Program-made: the position numbers and the translations under genes
Notes under the pieces: generated by a model
What the model saw: only the letters and a program-made list of their open reading frames with translations
Database searches by the model: none
What the model was told of the DNA's origin: nothing
NCBI GenBank assembly: GCA_037976565.1
Contig: CP137675.1
Span: 8,441,447-8,505,446 of the forward strand
Length of the DNA: 64,000 bases
Direction of reading: 5' to 3'
DNA from: Mesocentrotus franciscanus
Lineage: Eukaryota; Echinodermata; Echinoidea; Camarodonta; Strongylocentrotidae
In this document: piece by piece, positions 34,385 through 46,378 of the stretch
How positions within the stretch are numbered: position 1 is the stretch's first letter
How the letters are laid out: every line of letters starts with the position of its first letter

Positions 34385-36053
34385 TTGATACCAATATTAT
34401 AGAAATGTAACGTATATTCTAATGGGGTAACCTCGCTAGATTCATAATGCGGAACGAGGGTTGCTATTCATAATACTGAATGAGGGTCGCTATTCATAAA
34501 AATTAAATAAGCAAACAAAATGATAATAAGGAAATATTGAAAGGGGACACCCCATGGCTGTGGCGTAACCATGGTGGGGGGGGGGATACATGGCCTTGAA
34601 TATTTGTCGAAAACATTTATTACAAACATACATTTCTGAACAAATAAATAAAAAAGGTGTGACACAATTATGTACATGACCCATCACCCCTCCCCCAATC
34701 AGTCCGACCACGCTGCACCATTCGGCCCACCCTCCCTGCAGCATTCCCTTGGTACAAGTACATATTACCAACAATTTTCGTCAAGGTGTTGCCATCAAGG
34801 GGCTTATCTATCATGTCCCTAACCCTCAGCAAAGGAAGAAAGCGATGGAGAGGAGGTTGTAGGGACTTAGGTTTTATACCATGATTTTGTGACCGTTAGG
34901 CGTTACGCGAATGGTGGCATTCCCTGTATTACCGGTATGTCTTTTTAAAAGTATATTGTACCTGTTATCTTTGATGATTATATAGAGACATCCCCATTAC
35001 CTACATATAGCTAATATATTTGCCCGCTCCTGTGGTGACAACAAAATTAAGTAAAACCCAACACACAAATAATCCTATCTGACTGATCTTATCCTGGCGA
35101 CGCCACTGCATGAGACAATAAGTAGAACAAGTAGGCCCATGCTATTTTAGGAACTAGTAATTGTTTATACAACAATAATGTTTTGTGGAAATTAGCTTTT
35201 AAAAGGACCTATGGACCTACAAATTATATAGCCTTAGCCATAATCCAGTCCCAGAAGTCAAGGACCAGGCCCCAGAAGCTCAATTTTAGCCAATGAAGAG
35301 TTTCAAGATTTTCGTTTTCCCAGGAATTATCCAACCTCAGGATACTAGTAATCATATCAATTAACCTATCTTCATTTATCCACAATCTTGATTTCCTGAA
35401 ACTTTCCTAACACCGAAAACAAAAGGAGATGGACCGGACCATAAGCCTAGTTACTGCCCAGAGAGGTGGGGAGGGGCACTTCAAAATTGTGTTTTGTTTG
35501 GGGATGGGGGCTTGAACATTTTCGGACCTTGAAGGTTTTCGCGTCATGTAGCGTACAAAGAGGTAATGTGATCCAAATATGAATCATATCAAAATCACAA
35601 TTTTATTGGGGTGGTGGTGGTGACGGGTAAGGAGGTCTGATAAGGTCTAGAGCAACAAAATACAAATAAAAAATAATATGAGAAATTTGATTTTGTATTT
35701 ATTATAGGGTGGGATATCTAGCAACAAGGGGCAGGATATAATGATAAATACAGAACGAACGCCAGGAAAATTATGGAATGTAAATACAAATATGCATGCA
35801 GGTTCAGAATTTTTAAAGAAAACATTACCGTAGTTGATTCGAGACATGATAAATTCCAACCAAACACAGAAAATACACGTAATAATTGTTCAAATCCATG
35901 TTTACATTACTTTAAACAGCCAAAGCAAAATATAAAATTACAATAAAGGGAACAAAACAAATGAGTAAGGCTGACGTGAATTGTCATGAAACAAGATCTA
36001 TTACAGAACAAACACATCATTACATATGAAATATCCCCAGCCCCCTTTCTTAA

Positions 36054-36477
36054 AGGCAATACAAAGTTTTGGGAAATTTTGAAAATGGCCGGATAGCGAT
36101 TCTCTAAAATTTTGATATATGATTTCCAAACGGGAATAGCCAAACGGTTGATTTTAGTCAAGAAACATTGGTTTAAAGCTAAATTAATATTTTGACCTTG
36201 AGAGGAGCTATACAACATAAAGAGTTTATTATTTACGATTTCATCTTTAGACTTGATTTCAACTGCGACAACGATCACTGAAAATTGTAGGATCGCATAT
36301 GCAGACGTGTATCAATCAGATATGATTATTTATTTCCGAAATGACTCAGTAACCTGCGTTCGGCTGAATCAGTTTGTAACTTCCACTGTTAGCTGGATTA
36401 CAGGCGCACGCCTAGTTGCTTCCAATATGTTCATTTTAACCAAATTCATGACCCCATACCAAAACTTTGTATTACCT
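36054..36477. mobile_element. TTAA-flanked element, family T4, carrying a SINE
   Basis: Tips AGGCAATACAAAGTTTTGGG and (inward from the right) AGGTAATACAAAGTTTTGGT are flanked by TTAA at 36,050-36,053 and 36,478-36,481. The right part contains a SINE with a 7SL-like head, seen intact at 51,278-51,461 and missing several short blocks here. The 123-codon minus-strand ORF across it is not recognisable. Confidence 0.75.
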
Positions 36478-36507
36478 TTAATATCATTTTATTTGCCTAT
36501 TTAATTC

Positions 36508-36985
36508 TATGAATAGCGACCCTTTCCGTATTATGAATAGCGACCTTTTCCGTATTATGAATAGCGACCCTCTTCTCGTATTATGAATAGCGACCCCTTC
36601 GATTATGAATAGCGGTCTTTATGAATCAAGACCCTCTCCTCATATTTTGAATAACGACCCTCATTCCGCATTATGAATGGCGACCCTCTTCTCGCATTAT
36701 GAATAGCGACCCTCTTCTCGTATTATGAATAGCGACCCTTTTGTCGTATAATGAAGAGGAACCCTTATGAGTAATGACCCGATTTTGTATTATGAATAGC
36801 GATCCTCTTCTCGTATATTATGAATAGCAACCCTCTTATTCAATTATAAATAGCGGTCCTTATGAATAATGACCCTTTTCTCAAATTATGAATAGTGGTC
36901 CTCTTGAATAGCGGTCCTTATGAATAGTGATCCTTATGAATAGCTGTCCTCATAAATAGCGGTCCTTATGAATTGAGAGCAGACC
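36508..36985. repeat. ~26 bp tandem array (ATTATGAATAGCGACCCT)
   Basis: About 17 degenerate units of 20-28 bases, with variants GCGGTCCTT and GTGATCCTT towards the right. Units become more diverged away from the element interior. Assembled again at 51,549-52,016 with almost identical order of variants. Confidence 0.9.
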
Positions 36986-38008
36986 ACATTCTAACAGACC
37001 TTTAGATGATCATACATTTGGTGTATACACTGTATTTCAACTTTTAAAAAATAAATATGTAACACTGGCCATTTCTCCTTTGACAAATCTAACAGGTCTT
37101 AAAAATAAAGTTGTCCTTTATATTTAAACTGATCTCTCTTGGACATTACTAGTTCATACCTTTACAAATAAAATTATTTGTTGTGCAAGCTTCATTAAAG
37201 GGACTTGTTAACATTGTTCAGATGAGAGAAAATGGTGATAAGGTAGTGACTTCAATGCTAGATGTACATTTAAAGATAATCTGAAAGTTTGAGTGAAAAC
37301 AGGCCAGTATTAATGATAACAATTGGAAAAAATGATATGCTTGATTCTTGAATTCTCCCAACTATATTATTATATGTATCAACTAGGTTTTAGCAAGGAC
37401 AATTAAAAACAAAAAGTATTACAAGTCGTTTGACTGTAGTAACATTCCTTCATAAAGAAAACAACTTCTGAGGCCAGCTCCCAGGGGTTGTTAAAGAGAA
37501 GGGATTGCAAGGGATATGAAGAAAAACATCAGTATCTGTAACAGGAGCTTAGCAATGTATAACCCATCATTAACTAAGATAATTTTATTTTGTTTTCATT
37601 TGAACGCATACACTCAATAAGGATACATTCAGCTTAGTTTCCATCACAATCCTGGGCTGGTTTGTATGGAGTGTTGACAAATGACACTTGTACTACAAGT
37701 TGTAGGGCTTGCTTGCATGAATGCCAACCAGGTAATCTGTTCAATGAATAATAAAAGAAACATATGCAAACAAAATCTAGTGATAAACTTTGCACGTTAT
37801 AAAACAAAAACAAAAACACCCAAACACTAAAGTCCTACTGTATAACCCTACAAGCGTCTATCAGTGGACATGGATGCATCATTAGAGACACAGCAGAATG
37901 TTGGTTTTGTTTTTCAAATTTAAAATGCCACGACTAAGATACCTCTAGGACTAATCTGATTTTGAGGTGTTTTGTCATATTTTTGAACTTATTTGTTCAT
38001 CCATTTTA
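36986..38008. other. Interior of large element, unassigned
   Basis: AT-rich with no supported gene or recognisable repeat. Confidence 0.4.
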
Positions 38009-38595
38009 TCCCCTCACCGACAAAGTCGGAGGATACAGAAACGCCGCCGTCCGTCCCTCCGTGCATCCGTGCGTGCGTCTGTGCGTGCATCCTTCCGTGC
38101 GTGCGTGCGTCCTTCCGTGCGTCCGTCCGTCCGTTCGTAACAAATTTGGTTTCCGATCGATAACTTCAGTAATGTTTGACGGATTTTAATGAAATTTGAT
38201 ATGAAGGTACATGGTATCAAAATACAGGCTAAGTTCGATTCCAGAGTATGTAGGTCAAAGGTCAAAGGTCATAGCTCATTAAATATGCGAAAAATACACA
38301 TCTGGTTTCCAATCGATAACTTTAGTAATGTTTGACTGACGGATTTTCATCAAATTTGATATGAAGGTACATGGTATCAAAACACAGCCTAAGTTCGATT
38401 TCGAGTATGTAGGTCAAAGGTTAAAGGTCATATCTCATAAAATATGCAAAAACATTATATATGTGAAAATGTGGTTAACTTCCTTGCCTGGTAATATGAT
38501 AGTATAGTCTAATGAAAGTAACATGTTCTGACATATATAGGCCATAATTTGTACCCTGCGAGGGGATGCTACGCTTTGCGTTGACTTGTTTAAAT
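38009..38595. mobile_element. CCGT-minisatellite-bearing dispersed element
   Basis: A short hairpin-like start (CCCCTCACCGACAAAGTCGG) is followed by a CCGTCCGT/GTGCGTGC minisatellite (38,047-38,136). Next come two tandem ~125 base units (TTTCCGATCGATAACTT, AATTTGATATGAAGGTACAT, GTAGGTCAAAGGT), and the end is TACCCTGCGAGGGGATGCTA. The same GTCC/GTGC-rich layout beside GAGGGG tips is familiar from dispersed repeats in marine invertebrate genomes. Second assembled copy: 53,048-53,615, with a shorter minisatellite. Confidence 0.65.
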
Positions 38596-39548
38596 AGTGG
38601 CAAGATATAAGGTTTTTAAAGTTACTCACACTGTGGGTTACCTTTTCACATTTAATATTTTATTAGGCCTACAGTATTTGACATTGCTCTACATTTGTAT
38701 CTGTTCATACCAATCTGAAAATTTAATTGATTTATCCCGAGTAATTTAGCAATACATTGAACTGTCTCATACATATAGGGCTTGCTTCGCACATCCATTC
38801 AACCTACCTGTTCAAAGTCTAGAAACTAGAATTATCCATTTACATTTTCATGTTAAAGTTAAACATATCATATCATTATATTCTTGAAAATCTGGGAGCA
38901 GCCCCAGCCCCCCTCATCCATCTGTGTGTTATAGAATTAACACACGTTTCTATGGGATATGTCAACAAACTTAGACTTATGACGGTTTCGAGAAACCTGC
39001 CCACAGGTTTCATATACATACACTGTAGTTCACCCCTCCTTTGTCGACAACCTGAACACTATGACATGCGCCAAGAGATACATATTTACATTTTACACTG
39101 ACAAATATTTTTACTGAGCAAAAATTCATAAGCTTTGTGGACAATATAGGAAAATGGCTAAACAAATATGTAGATCTAGACCCTAGCTATAGGTCTAGTC
39201 TAGATCCAACTATGTAAGCAGGGTAATTTACGCTTTAGCGACTTGCCTTATTTTTGGAGGATCATTATAGCAACGGCCAATAAGAGAGCAGAAAAAAAAA
39301 CTTTGATACAAGAAAAGTTAAATCATAATATCTAACCGCAATGTTATCCAGTCATAATTGAGAGTTGCACAAATCAATCAATTTGGGTGACAATTTGTAT
39401 TCTTTTGTATGCATGTGCAACCACTAGACTTCCAATAAAATTTGTTGCAAATTTCAATGTTGATGCGCCAAGAAAAAATAGTTCGGTAGATTTCAAGGAA
39501 AAAAAATAAAAAAATTTAAACTTTAAAATCCTAATTTTTCTTTTACTT
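38596..39548. other. Interior of large element, unassigned
   Basis: AT-rich. Contains GTAGATCTAGACC-CTAGC and AGTCTAGATCC near 39,170-39,210. No gene supported. Confidence 0.4.
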
Positions 39549-41008
39549 ATGTCCCATTTGCAGGCCAAAAAACATGAAAAGGTTAAATTCCAACGGCATT
39601 GAAAGATAATACTATATTTAAAAGTTCCCTCAAGACGAAAGGGCTTGAAAATGTCTTTTAGTGGGAAAATAATGAGCATTAGTTGTCGAATCGACTTAAA
39701 TGATTGCAATCATTTTAGTAATAGTCTGATTTTCAGACCCTTGTACGTTGTACCGAATGGTCGTTTTGTGCTGCGCAAAGATTCAATCAGTTTAATTTTG
39801 GCCATTACAAGAACTGGGTGATTGATGTAGACAAATGCTCATGTACCTTTAAAGCTCATTTAATGTATGTTATTTTACCAAAGAAAAAAAAGAAGTCAGT
39901 CAGTCAATCAATAGTGTGTGACAATGAAATCTAGAAAGTAAACACGTTTCCTTGCATAATTTAAATAATAGGACACTGCTAACGTTTAAATTTCATAGAT
40001 AGGACAAACGTGACATATTCATAATTCCTGCACAGACGATTTCTTGTTTCATAAATTTCTGTGTTTGCGTGGCGAGCTTGATTTCGGTCATTTTCTTTGT
40101 GTACGCTAGAAATACAGCTCCGTTATTCATGGATGAGCTATCAAAATGACCGGTATCAATGTAGGAATACCTGTAAAATGAAATATCTTAACCGGTTCAA
40201 TTTAAAAAATTTTTTTTTAACTTCAGCTAAGAAAATACAGCGTCTGCTGCAACGGCCGGTTTTTAGCCCCTGAGTTCTGGGAAGAAAAGGGCTAGAAATA
40301 GCTATGATTACTGATTAATTTGTTCCATTAAACATCACATCCTATTTCTTCGAATATTTCTAAAGCCTTCAAACTTCATGCATACCTTCGATTTAAATTA
40401 AACATGAGGATCTGCACAGACGATTTCTTGTTTAATAAATTTCTGTGTTTGCGTGGCGAGCTTGATTTCGGTCATTTTCTTTGCGTACGCAAGAAATACA
40501 GCTCCGTTATTCATGGATGAGCTATCAAAATGATCGGTATCAATGTAGGAATACCTGTAAGAAACGTCAATGAAATATCTTAACCGGTTCAATTTAAAAA
40601 AAATTTTTTAACTTCAGCTAAGAAAATACAGCGTCTGCTGCAACGGCCAGTCTTTAGCCCCTGAGTTCTGGAGAAGAAACGGGCTAGAAATAGCTATGAT
40701 TACTGATTAATTTGTTCCATTAAACATCACATCCTATTTCTTCGAATATTTCTAAAGCCTTCAAACTTCATGCATACCTTCGATTTAAATTAAACATGAG
40801 GATCTGCACAGACGATTTCTTGTTTCATAAATTTCTGTCTTTGCGTGGCGAGCTTGATTTCGGTCATTTTCTTTGCGTACGCAAAATACAGCTCCGTTAT
40901 TCATGGATGAGCTATCAAAATGACCGGTATCAATGTCGGAATACCTGTAAGAAACGTCAATGAAAAATCTCAACATCTTGGCTGCAAATGGGGCATAGAT
41001 CTAGTACC
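39549..41008. mobile_element. TTAA-type element T1, long form with triplicated unit
   Basis: The left interior (ATGTCCCATTTGCAGGCC, GAAAAGGTTAAATTCCAACG) is collinear with the 7,300-7,828 MITE. The right tip reads inward as GGTACTAGATCTATGCCCC and is flanked by TTAA at 41,009-41,012. Where the short form ends, this one carries three ~390 base tandem units starting at 40,031, 40,415 and 40,807. The left tip is eroded. It may be closer to the parental element from which the short MITE arose. Second assembled copy: 54,565-56,035. Confidence 0.7.
40031..40970 (-). other. Triplicated exon-like unit
   Basis: On the minus strand each unit has a possible splice acceptor (TTTCTTACAG in two of them). 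An open frame follows, reading YSYIDTGHFDSSSMNNGAVF and then KKMTEIKLATQTQKF-KQEIV. The frame is conserved in all three units in the second contig (55,049, 55,439, 55,833), apart from one single-base difference in the third. The peptide is charged and helix-like at its C-terminal half. I do not recognise the domain. It may be an exon of the lost transposase or of a captured gene. Confidence 0.35.
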
Positions 41009-41012
41009 TTAA

Positions 41013-41999
41013 TTATTAAGCGATAAATCTAGATCTATTTCTATTTGTAGTGTAATAAAAAATAAAAAAGTGGTCTTTTTATTTGCTTATTCCAACAAAA
41101 TATTTCTCATTTAAGCCCGAAAAGACACACACTGAATGAATTTCATATAATCACAAATTCACAGATGCACATAGCTCATAGATTGTCGATCTAGGCCTAT
41201 CGTATCCTGATCCGTATGAAGAAAAAGAAATTGCGACAGGGGAGGGTACTGGGGCCTGGGGTTCCCCTGATGTTACTGCGCATATGGGCTGCAAAAATTT
41301 CAACACGGAGCAGAGTTAAATTTTGACGAAAACAGGGAAAAAAGACCCTTAAACGCATCATACAGTCAATCTGGTAAGTGGAACCGATGTATATTAGCCT
41401 AGACTCTAGAGTCCTAGACCTAATTTTCAAAAATAAATGCATCGGTGCATCGGATATGAATCCGCTAAAGTGACATTTTAGTCCAAAAGTTTGGCGGAAT
41501 TTGTTGTTGAGATAGTCTATATCCTAATACCAGTTTGCAATGCAGTCCCTATCCCTATGGGTATGGCTATGGTCGGCTTCTGTCTCTAAAGAGAGGCGAC
41601 CCTACTAAATATAAAAATCAGAGGCTAACGAATGGAAGAGAAATTTTCGGTCTAGATCTAGGTAGATTCTATTTCTAGACTAGACTCTATATATATAGAT
41701 CTAGACTTCTATAATAATATATTATAGTCTTAGCTTAGACTACATGATCATGATTTAGTGTCACTAGATAGACCTAGAGTAGCCATGACCTAGTATTATT
41801 AATATTTATTAGGCCCAATAATTATTGTAATATAAATGTAATAAGCCATAGCCAGGTCGTAAATTACCCTGTGAATTGTAACTGTAAGCTTATTTAGTAA
41901 ACAAGTCACCCCTGATTCGTAGATGCTACTTCTGCTAGCTGCTGCTAGTAAGTATTACTAGTTTTAGTGTTACATCAACCTTGTTTAATTTGCTATTGC
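41013..41999. other. Interior of large element, CTAGATC-rich
   Basis: Unusually dense in TCTAGA/TAGATC palindromic hexamers (41,650-41,790). No gene supported. Confidence 0.5.
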
Positions 42000-42580
42000 A
42001 TTTGCAATGCCAATGGATATTACAACATGTAAGTAAACGTATGGGACCATGCATTAAGTGCAACTGGACAATTTAATGTTAAATAGTCTAGATCTAGATC
42101 TAGATCAACTATCAATGCATAGATCTACAGGGTACTTATTCCGCTGTAAAATTGTCTTTATCCCTATCTTGTCAAAGATAAAATACAGAGCATAATGTGA
42201 AGTTAAAACCTACCATTTTTACAGAAATCATGGTGAAAACGTCTCGTAATAATCGTCTTCAGGGGGCTGGTTTGGGTACCGCCTAAGCAAGTAAAATAAT
42301 TTCGCGACGTAATTGGCGAATTTAGTGAATTTCGTCGTCAATTTTACGATAAAATATATTCGTGTATTTTATCGCCAATTATTTTAGACGAAATTGGCGA
42401 CAATTGACGATATCGCAAATTTCGTCGTGAATAATTTGCGATTTCGTCTATTCGCGACTGTCGTGAATTTTATCGCCAATATATACGACGAAATTGACGA
42501 TATCGTGAATTTCGTCGCCAATCTCGTCGCCAATAATTGGCGATTTCGTCTATTTGCGATGTCCCTTCAGGGCCACCATT
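42000..42580 (-). repeat. Right terminal inverted repeat of the large element, first contig end
   Basis: Complementary to the left TIR from the tip (complement ATGGTGGCCCTGAAGGGACA) inwards. Compared with the equivalent at 57,050-57,628 it lacks several short blocks, for example around 42,345-42,415. This is consistent with low-quality sequence at a contig end. It stops exactly at the N run. Confidence 0.85.
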
Positions 42581-43080
42581 NNNNNNNNNNNNNNNNNNNN
42601 NNNNNNNNNNNNNNNNNNNNNNNNNNNNNNNNNNNNNNNNNNNNNNNNNNNNNNNNNNNNNNNNNNNNNNNNNNNNNNNNNNNNNNNNNNNNNNNNNNNN
42701 NNNNNNNNNNNNNNNNNNNNNNNNNNNNNNNNNNNNNNNNNNNNNNNNNNNNNNNNNNNNNNNNNNNNNNNNNNNNNNNNNNNNNNNNNNNNNNNNNNNN
42801 NNNNNNNNNNNNNNNNNNNNNNNNNNNNNNNNNNNNNNNNNNNNNNNNNNNNNNNNNNNNNNNNNNNNNNNNNNNNNNNNNNNNNNNNNNNNNNNNNNNN
42901 NNNNNNNNNNNNNNNNNNNNNNNNNNNNNNNNNNNNNNNNNNNNNNNNNNNNNNNNNNNNNNNNNNNNNNNNNNNNNNNNNNNNNNNNNNNNNNNNNNNN
43001 NNNNNNNNNNNNNNNNNNNNNNNNNNNNNNNNNNNNNNNNNNNNNNNNNNNNNNNNNNNNNNNNNNNNNNNNNNNNNNNN
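42581..43080. other. Assembly gap, exactly 500 N
   Basis: A run of exactly 500 N, a typical fixed-size scaffolding placeholder, so its length carries no biological information. ORFs spanning it are artefacts. Confidence 0.98.
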
Positions 43081-43528
43081 TTATATATCTTGTTTCCACT
43101 GTTTTTATTATAGCTGTCTGGTCTCTCGTGAATCACAGTAGAAAGAAAAGGATGAATTAAATTAGGAATTAATTGGGATGTTGACGAGTTATGATCATCG
43201 ATCATGATCGTTCAACTTCTAATCGGGCTCCTAATCCAGTTCTTGCCAAAACTCTATATGCAGCAACATCATTTAGAAAAGCCACAAACATGCTATGAAG
43301 CACTCATTTTGTATGGTAATTTGATTCAAATATTTGATCAAGACTTGGGGTAATTCTTTGTGTCACATCTTGTTTGATTGTGTTTGTTACAAGGACACAT
43401 CTGTATAATTTATTTTACAACGTATCAAAGATTGCAGTAACTTCTTCCTTTTCAATTTACTGCTCTAAGGATGAGCCATTTTGGGAGGGCCACAGCCTTC
43501 TGAAGTCTTAATAAATGCATATTCCACA

Positions 43529-43745
43529 TTCTTACTCTTTCTCAGCAGCTTCTTTCCTTGCTCTCTTCTTCCTTTGTTTCTTGAACCCTTTGTGTTTCTT
43601 CTCCTTCCTCCTTTTCTTTTCTGCTCTGTTCCCCTTCTTTTATTCTCTCTCTCTCTTCTTTCTTCTTCTGCCCCTCATATTCTCTCCTACTCCTTTTCAT
43701 CCCAATGCTCCTCTCTCCTTCTGCTTCCTTTCATTCCTCTCGTTC
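43529..43745. repeat. Polypyrimidine tract (second assembled copy)
   Basis: Equivalent of 28,686-28,905, with an extra CT and T and a missing C relative to it. Confidence 0.85.
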
Positions 43746-43904
43746 CGTTTCTTTTTATGTTTAATTCATCATTCATACTTGTTCAACAGCTTTTGTATGA
43801 ATGTATATAGAGTTCAGGTAAAATTAGTTTGTTTTCCATATGTTACTTACACATCAGTCACAAATATTGTTTCTAAATTCTATTTATTCATTTCAATTCA
43901 TGTA

Positions 43905-43989
43905 ACATCGTCTGTTTGGAGCCACAATGGCATTGATCTATATTACTTTGACATGGAGTTAGCGCCCTTGTGACCCCAAACAGATGATA
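43905..43989. repeat. Hairpin repeat copy 12 (second assembled copy)
   Basis: Identical in arms and loop to 29,065-29,149. Confidence 0.8.
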
Positions 43990-45444
43990 TGTTAAACGTG
44001 TCCGTTAATAATTTTCTACTTTATGAATAATATGAAGTATTAGCCCTGCATTGTTAATAATAAAACATGACCTGGGCTTCTTCTCTTTTCTACTTCTATA
44101 TACTTTTTATTTTGTAGTATCTATACAAGTATATGTACTATTTCTTCCTTTGTTAATAAAGTGATATTGGAACAAAAACTGCTGAAAATTTTAAGAAACT
44201 GAAATTGAGGTTTTCTGTGTACAACAGGCTAGTAAACCCAAATAGGGCATTCTGTCATCAAAACATTTGTTTTGAAAATCCTTGCAGAACTGTGTTTAAA
44301 ATGACATCCTCTTTCATGCATATCATTATACAATTTAAGTTAATTTTTGCCACAAAATTTGGGGCTGCCAACACTGTAGATTTCTTGAAACCTCTCAAAA
44401 CTGATTACACTTAAAACGTGTGTGTGTTTGTTGACACATGAAGTAATAACCAACACCAAACATGGTCATGGTAAAATGTGTTAGGTTATTTTAATATAAA
44501 ATGTATAAACAAGTATGAACATAGGAAAATAGATCTCTCTAAATGCACCGTTTTCATGATAATACAACTGAATAGTTGTTACACTCAGCTTTTGTAATAG
44601 ACTTTCAAGAACATTAAAAATGTACCGGTACTTAAAACGCCCATGCATTCAGTGTGAAAGACAAAACAGCAGAACAATTACATATTAATAACATAATTAA
44701 CGGTAATGCTTCTTTGGGAATGGAAAATTCCAAACATACGAGTATCTTATATGGCATCAAATGACAGTTGGTAAGACATTTGCTTTTTGTGTGATTTTTC
44801 TCTTAATCCATAATCGCGTATCAATATAGTTTCAATACCTTCATTATAACATAGATGAACATGTATAACAAGAGGCCAATGGACCTTGTGTTTAAAGGTA
44901 CTATGTCCCATTTGCAGGTCAAAAAAATGAAAAGGTTAAATTCCAACAATTTTTGTGGGAAAATAACGTGAGGGGGCAAGGTACTGCAACAACGTATCAT
45001 TTCTAATGAATGATCCCTGCCAAATTTGATTGAATTTTGTCGTGTATATTTTCAAAGAAAGAACAATTAACCTTAATGCTTCCTGCTGTACTATGTGGCA
45101 GAGGTATAAAAGTTTATCTTTAGTACAGACCCCAAAAAAAAAAAAAAAATCCTCTGAATGTACACTATTTAATTATTTATTGAACTGTTATACAGTTTTA
45201 ATAAATGAGGGCAGTTTTGGTATGGCAAATGGCAAATTTGCATTCCTAAAATTGAATTGATAGCACAAATTGCATATTACAAAATCTAAGAAGTGAACCA
45301 TCAGATTTGATTTGATTTGATAGATTTGAAAAGGTAATTATTAAAAACCAGATGGCAGCTCAAGAGTGGAATTGAGTGGAATTTACATCATAAAAATTTC
45401 AAATAAATGCAATACAAAGTAAATATGATACAATTTGACATTAA

Positions 45445-45995
45445 AGTACAAGTCCACTCCACTGAAAAGTTGAGCTGATTAGATAGACAAAAATCTAAAA
45501 AGCCCAAATATAACTTGGTTTTGGAAAATGGTGCTCAGATTTATTTTTAATAATTTTTTTAATGAGCAAAAACAAGTTAATGAGCGAGTCGGTTGTGACG
45601 TAGGGTCCTCACAACACAGATTCGTAATGTAACCAAATTTAATGCATACGTCTTTGTGAAGTGCCTCGATACAAACTATTTCATTCACCTGATAAGAATA
45701 ATGAAACACTATTATTCTTATCAGGTGAATGAAATAGTTTGTATACTTCTAAACGTATGCATTAAATTTGTTAATAACCTATTGTCAGAATGTATACCGC
45801 TGGCACTTTCGTTGTGAGGAGCATACGTCACATCCGTACAGCAATATAAATATATATGTTTTTCTCGAAATACCCGAAACAAAAATCGCTCTTAAAAATC
45901 ACCTGATTGAAGTACGCCCGTGATATTTGGCAGTTTTAACCTTTGATTTATTTACAACATGTTATAATTTTTAAAAATCGGAGTGGACTTGGGCT
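45445..45995. mobile_element. T3 element (second assembled copy)
   Basis: TTAA at 45,441-45,444 and 45,996-45,999. The palindrome is at 45,669-45,743. The sequence just right of the palindrome (TATACTTCTAAACGTATGCA) differs from the first copy (TATACACTTCTACATTAAAT) and preserves more of the longer palindrome seen at 58,982. Confidence 0.85.
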
Positions 45996-46378
45996 TTAAG
46001 ACTTATACATAATCAAAGGGAAATACATTGTAGCCATAGCATGTATATCAAAATAAAATAGGGTAAAATTAAACTTCATACAAATCAAGCGAAGAGCTGC
46101 TGTTTCAAGTAATTAGAAAATTAGGTATATAGTACTACTTAGTATCAAGTGGGAGTTGGGTCCGTGAAATATAATTATATGATATAAGTTTATTTAAAAG
46201 CATAGGGATTTGTATCTTAAGTCTTTAAAACTAGTTAATAACATGATTTTATTGTGGGTTAACTGTAGTATCAATATACATCGTGATATCAGGTATACAT
46301 TATTAAACTTGTATGTACTGTCCAATATGCAATGTCCAAAATAGGGTAAAGTGTTCATGAATAAACCAGTATTTTAGT

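Larger units (their letters stand above)
34441..36985. mobile_element. Foldback-type element with tandem-repeat termini
   Basis: The left end (34,441-34,531) carries about three units of AGGGTCGCTATTCATA, then AATTAAATAAGCAAACAAAA. The right end begins with the complement (ATTTTATTTGCCTATTTAAT, 36,483 on) and runs into an expanded array of TATGAATAGCGACCCT units to ~36,985. Long inverted ends made of short tandem repeats plus a distinct inner domain are the architecture of foldback and sea urchin TU elements. The two ends are very unequal (about 3 versus about 17 units). The middle is mostly unassigned. Confidence 0.6.
26461..42580. mobile_element. Large (~16.1 kb) TIR transposon-like element, first assembled copy
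   Basis: Both ends carry long inverted repeats starting ATGGTGGCCCTGAAGGGACA, and the interior is a nest of other repeats. AGTCACC is present just outside the left tip (26,452-26,458, followed by GT) and just outside the right tip of the second copy (57,629-57,635). This fits a 7-9 bp target duplication of one insertion. No long ORF or transposase domain is visible, so it is nonautonomous as assembled. Foldback/TU-like, P/Galileo-like, Mutator-like and KDZ elements all have comparable target sizes, and I cannot decide between them. The right end of this copy abuts the assembly gap. Confidence 0.8.

Noticed and set aside
35907..36278. 123-codon minus-strand ORF
   Set aside because: Crosses the tip and TTAA border of the T4 element and is not maintained in the second contig.
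26461..42580. Polinton/Maverick identity for the 16 kb element
   Set aside because: No polymerase B, integrase, protease or packaging ATPase motif is visible, and the tip and flank do not fit the usual AG-start and 6 bp target.
42394..43205. ORFs of about 200 codons across the gap
   Set aside because: They run through 500 N and through TIR sub-repeats; artefacts.
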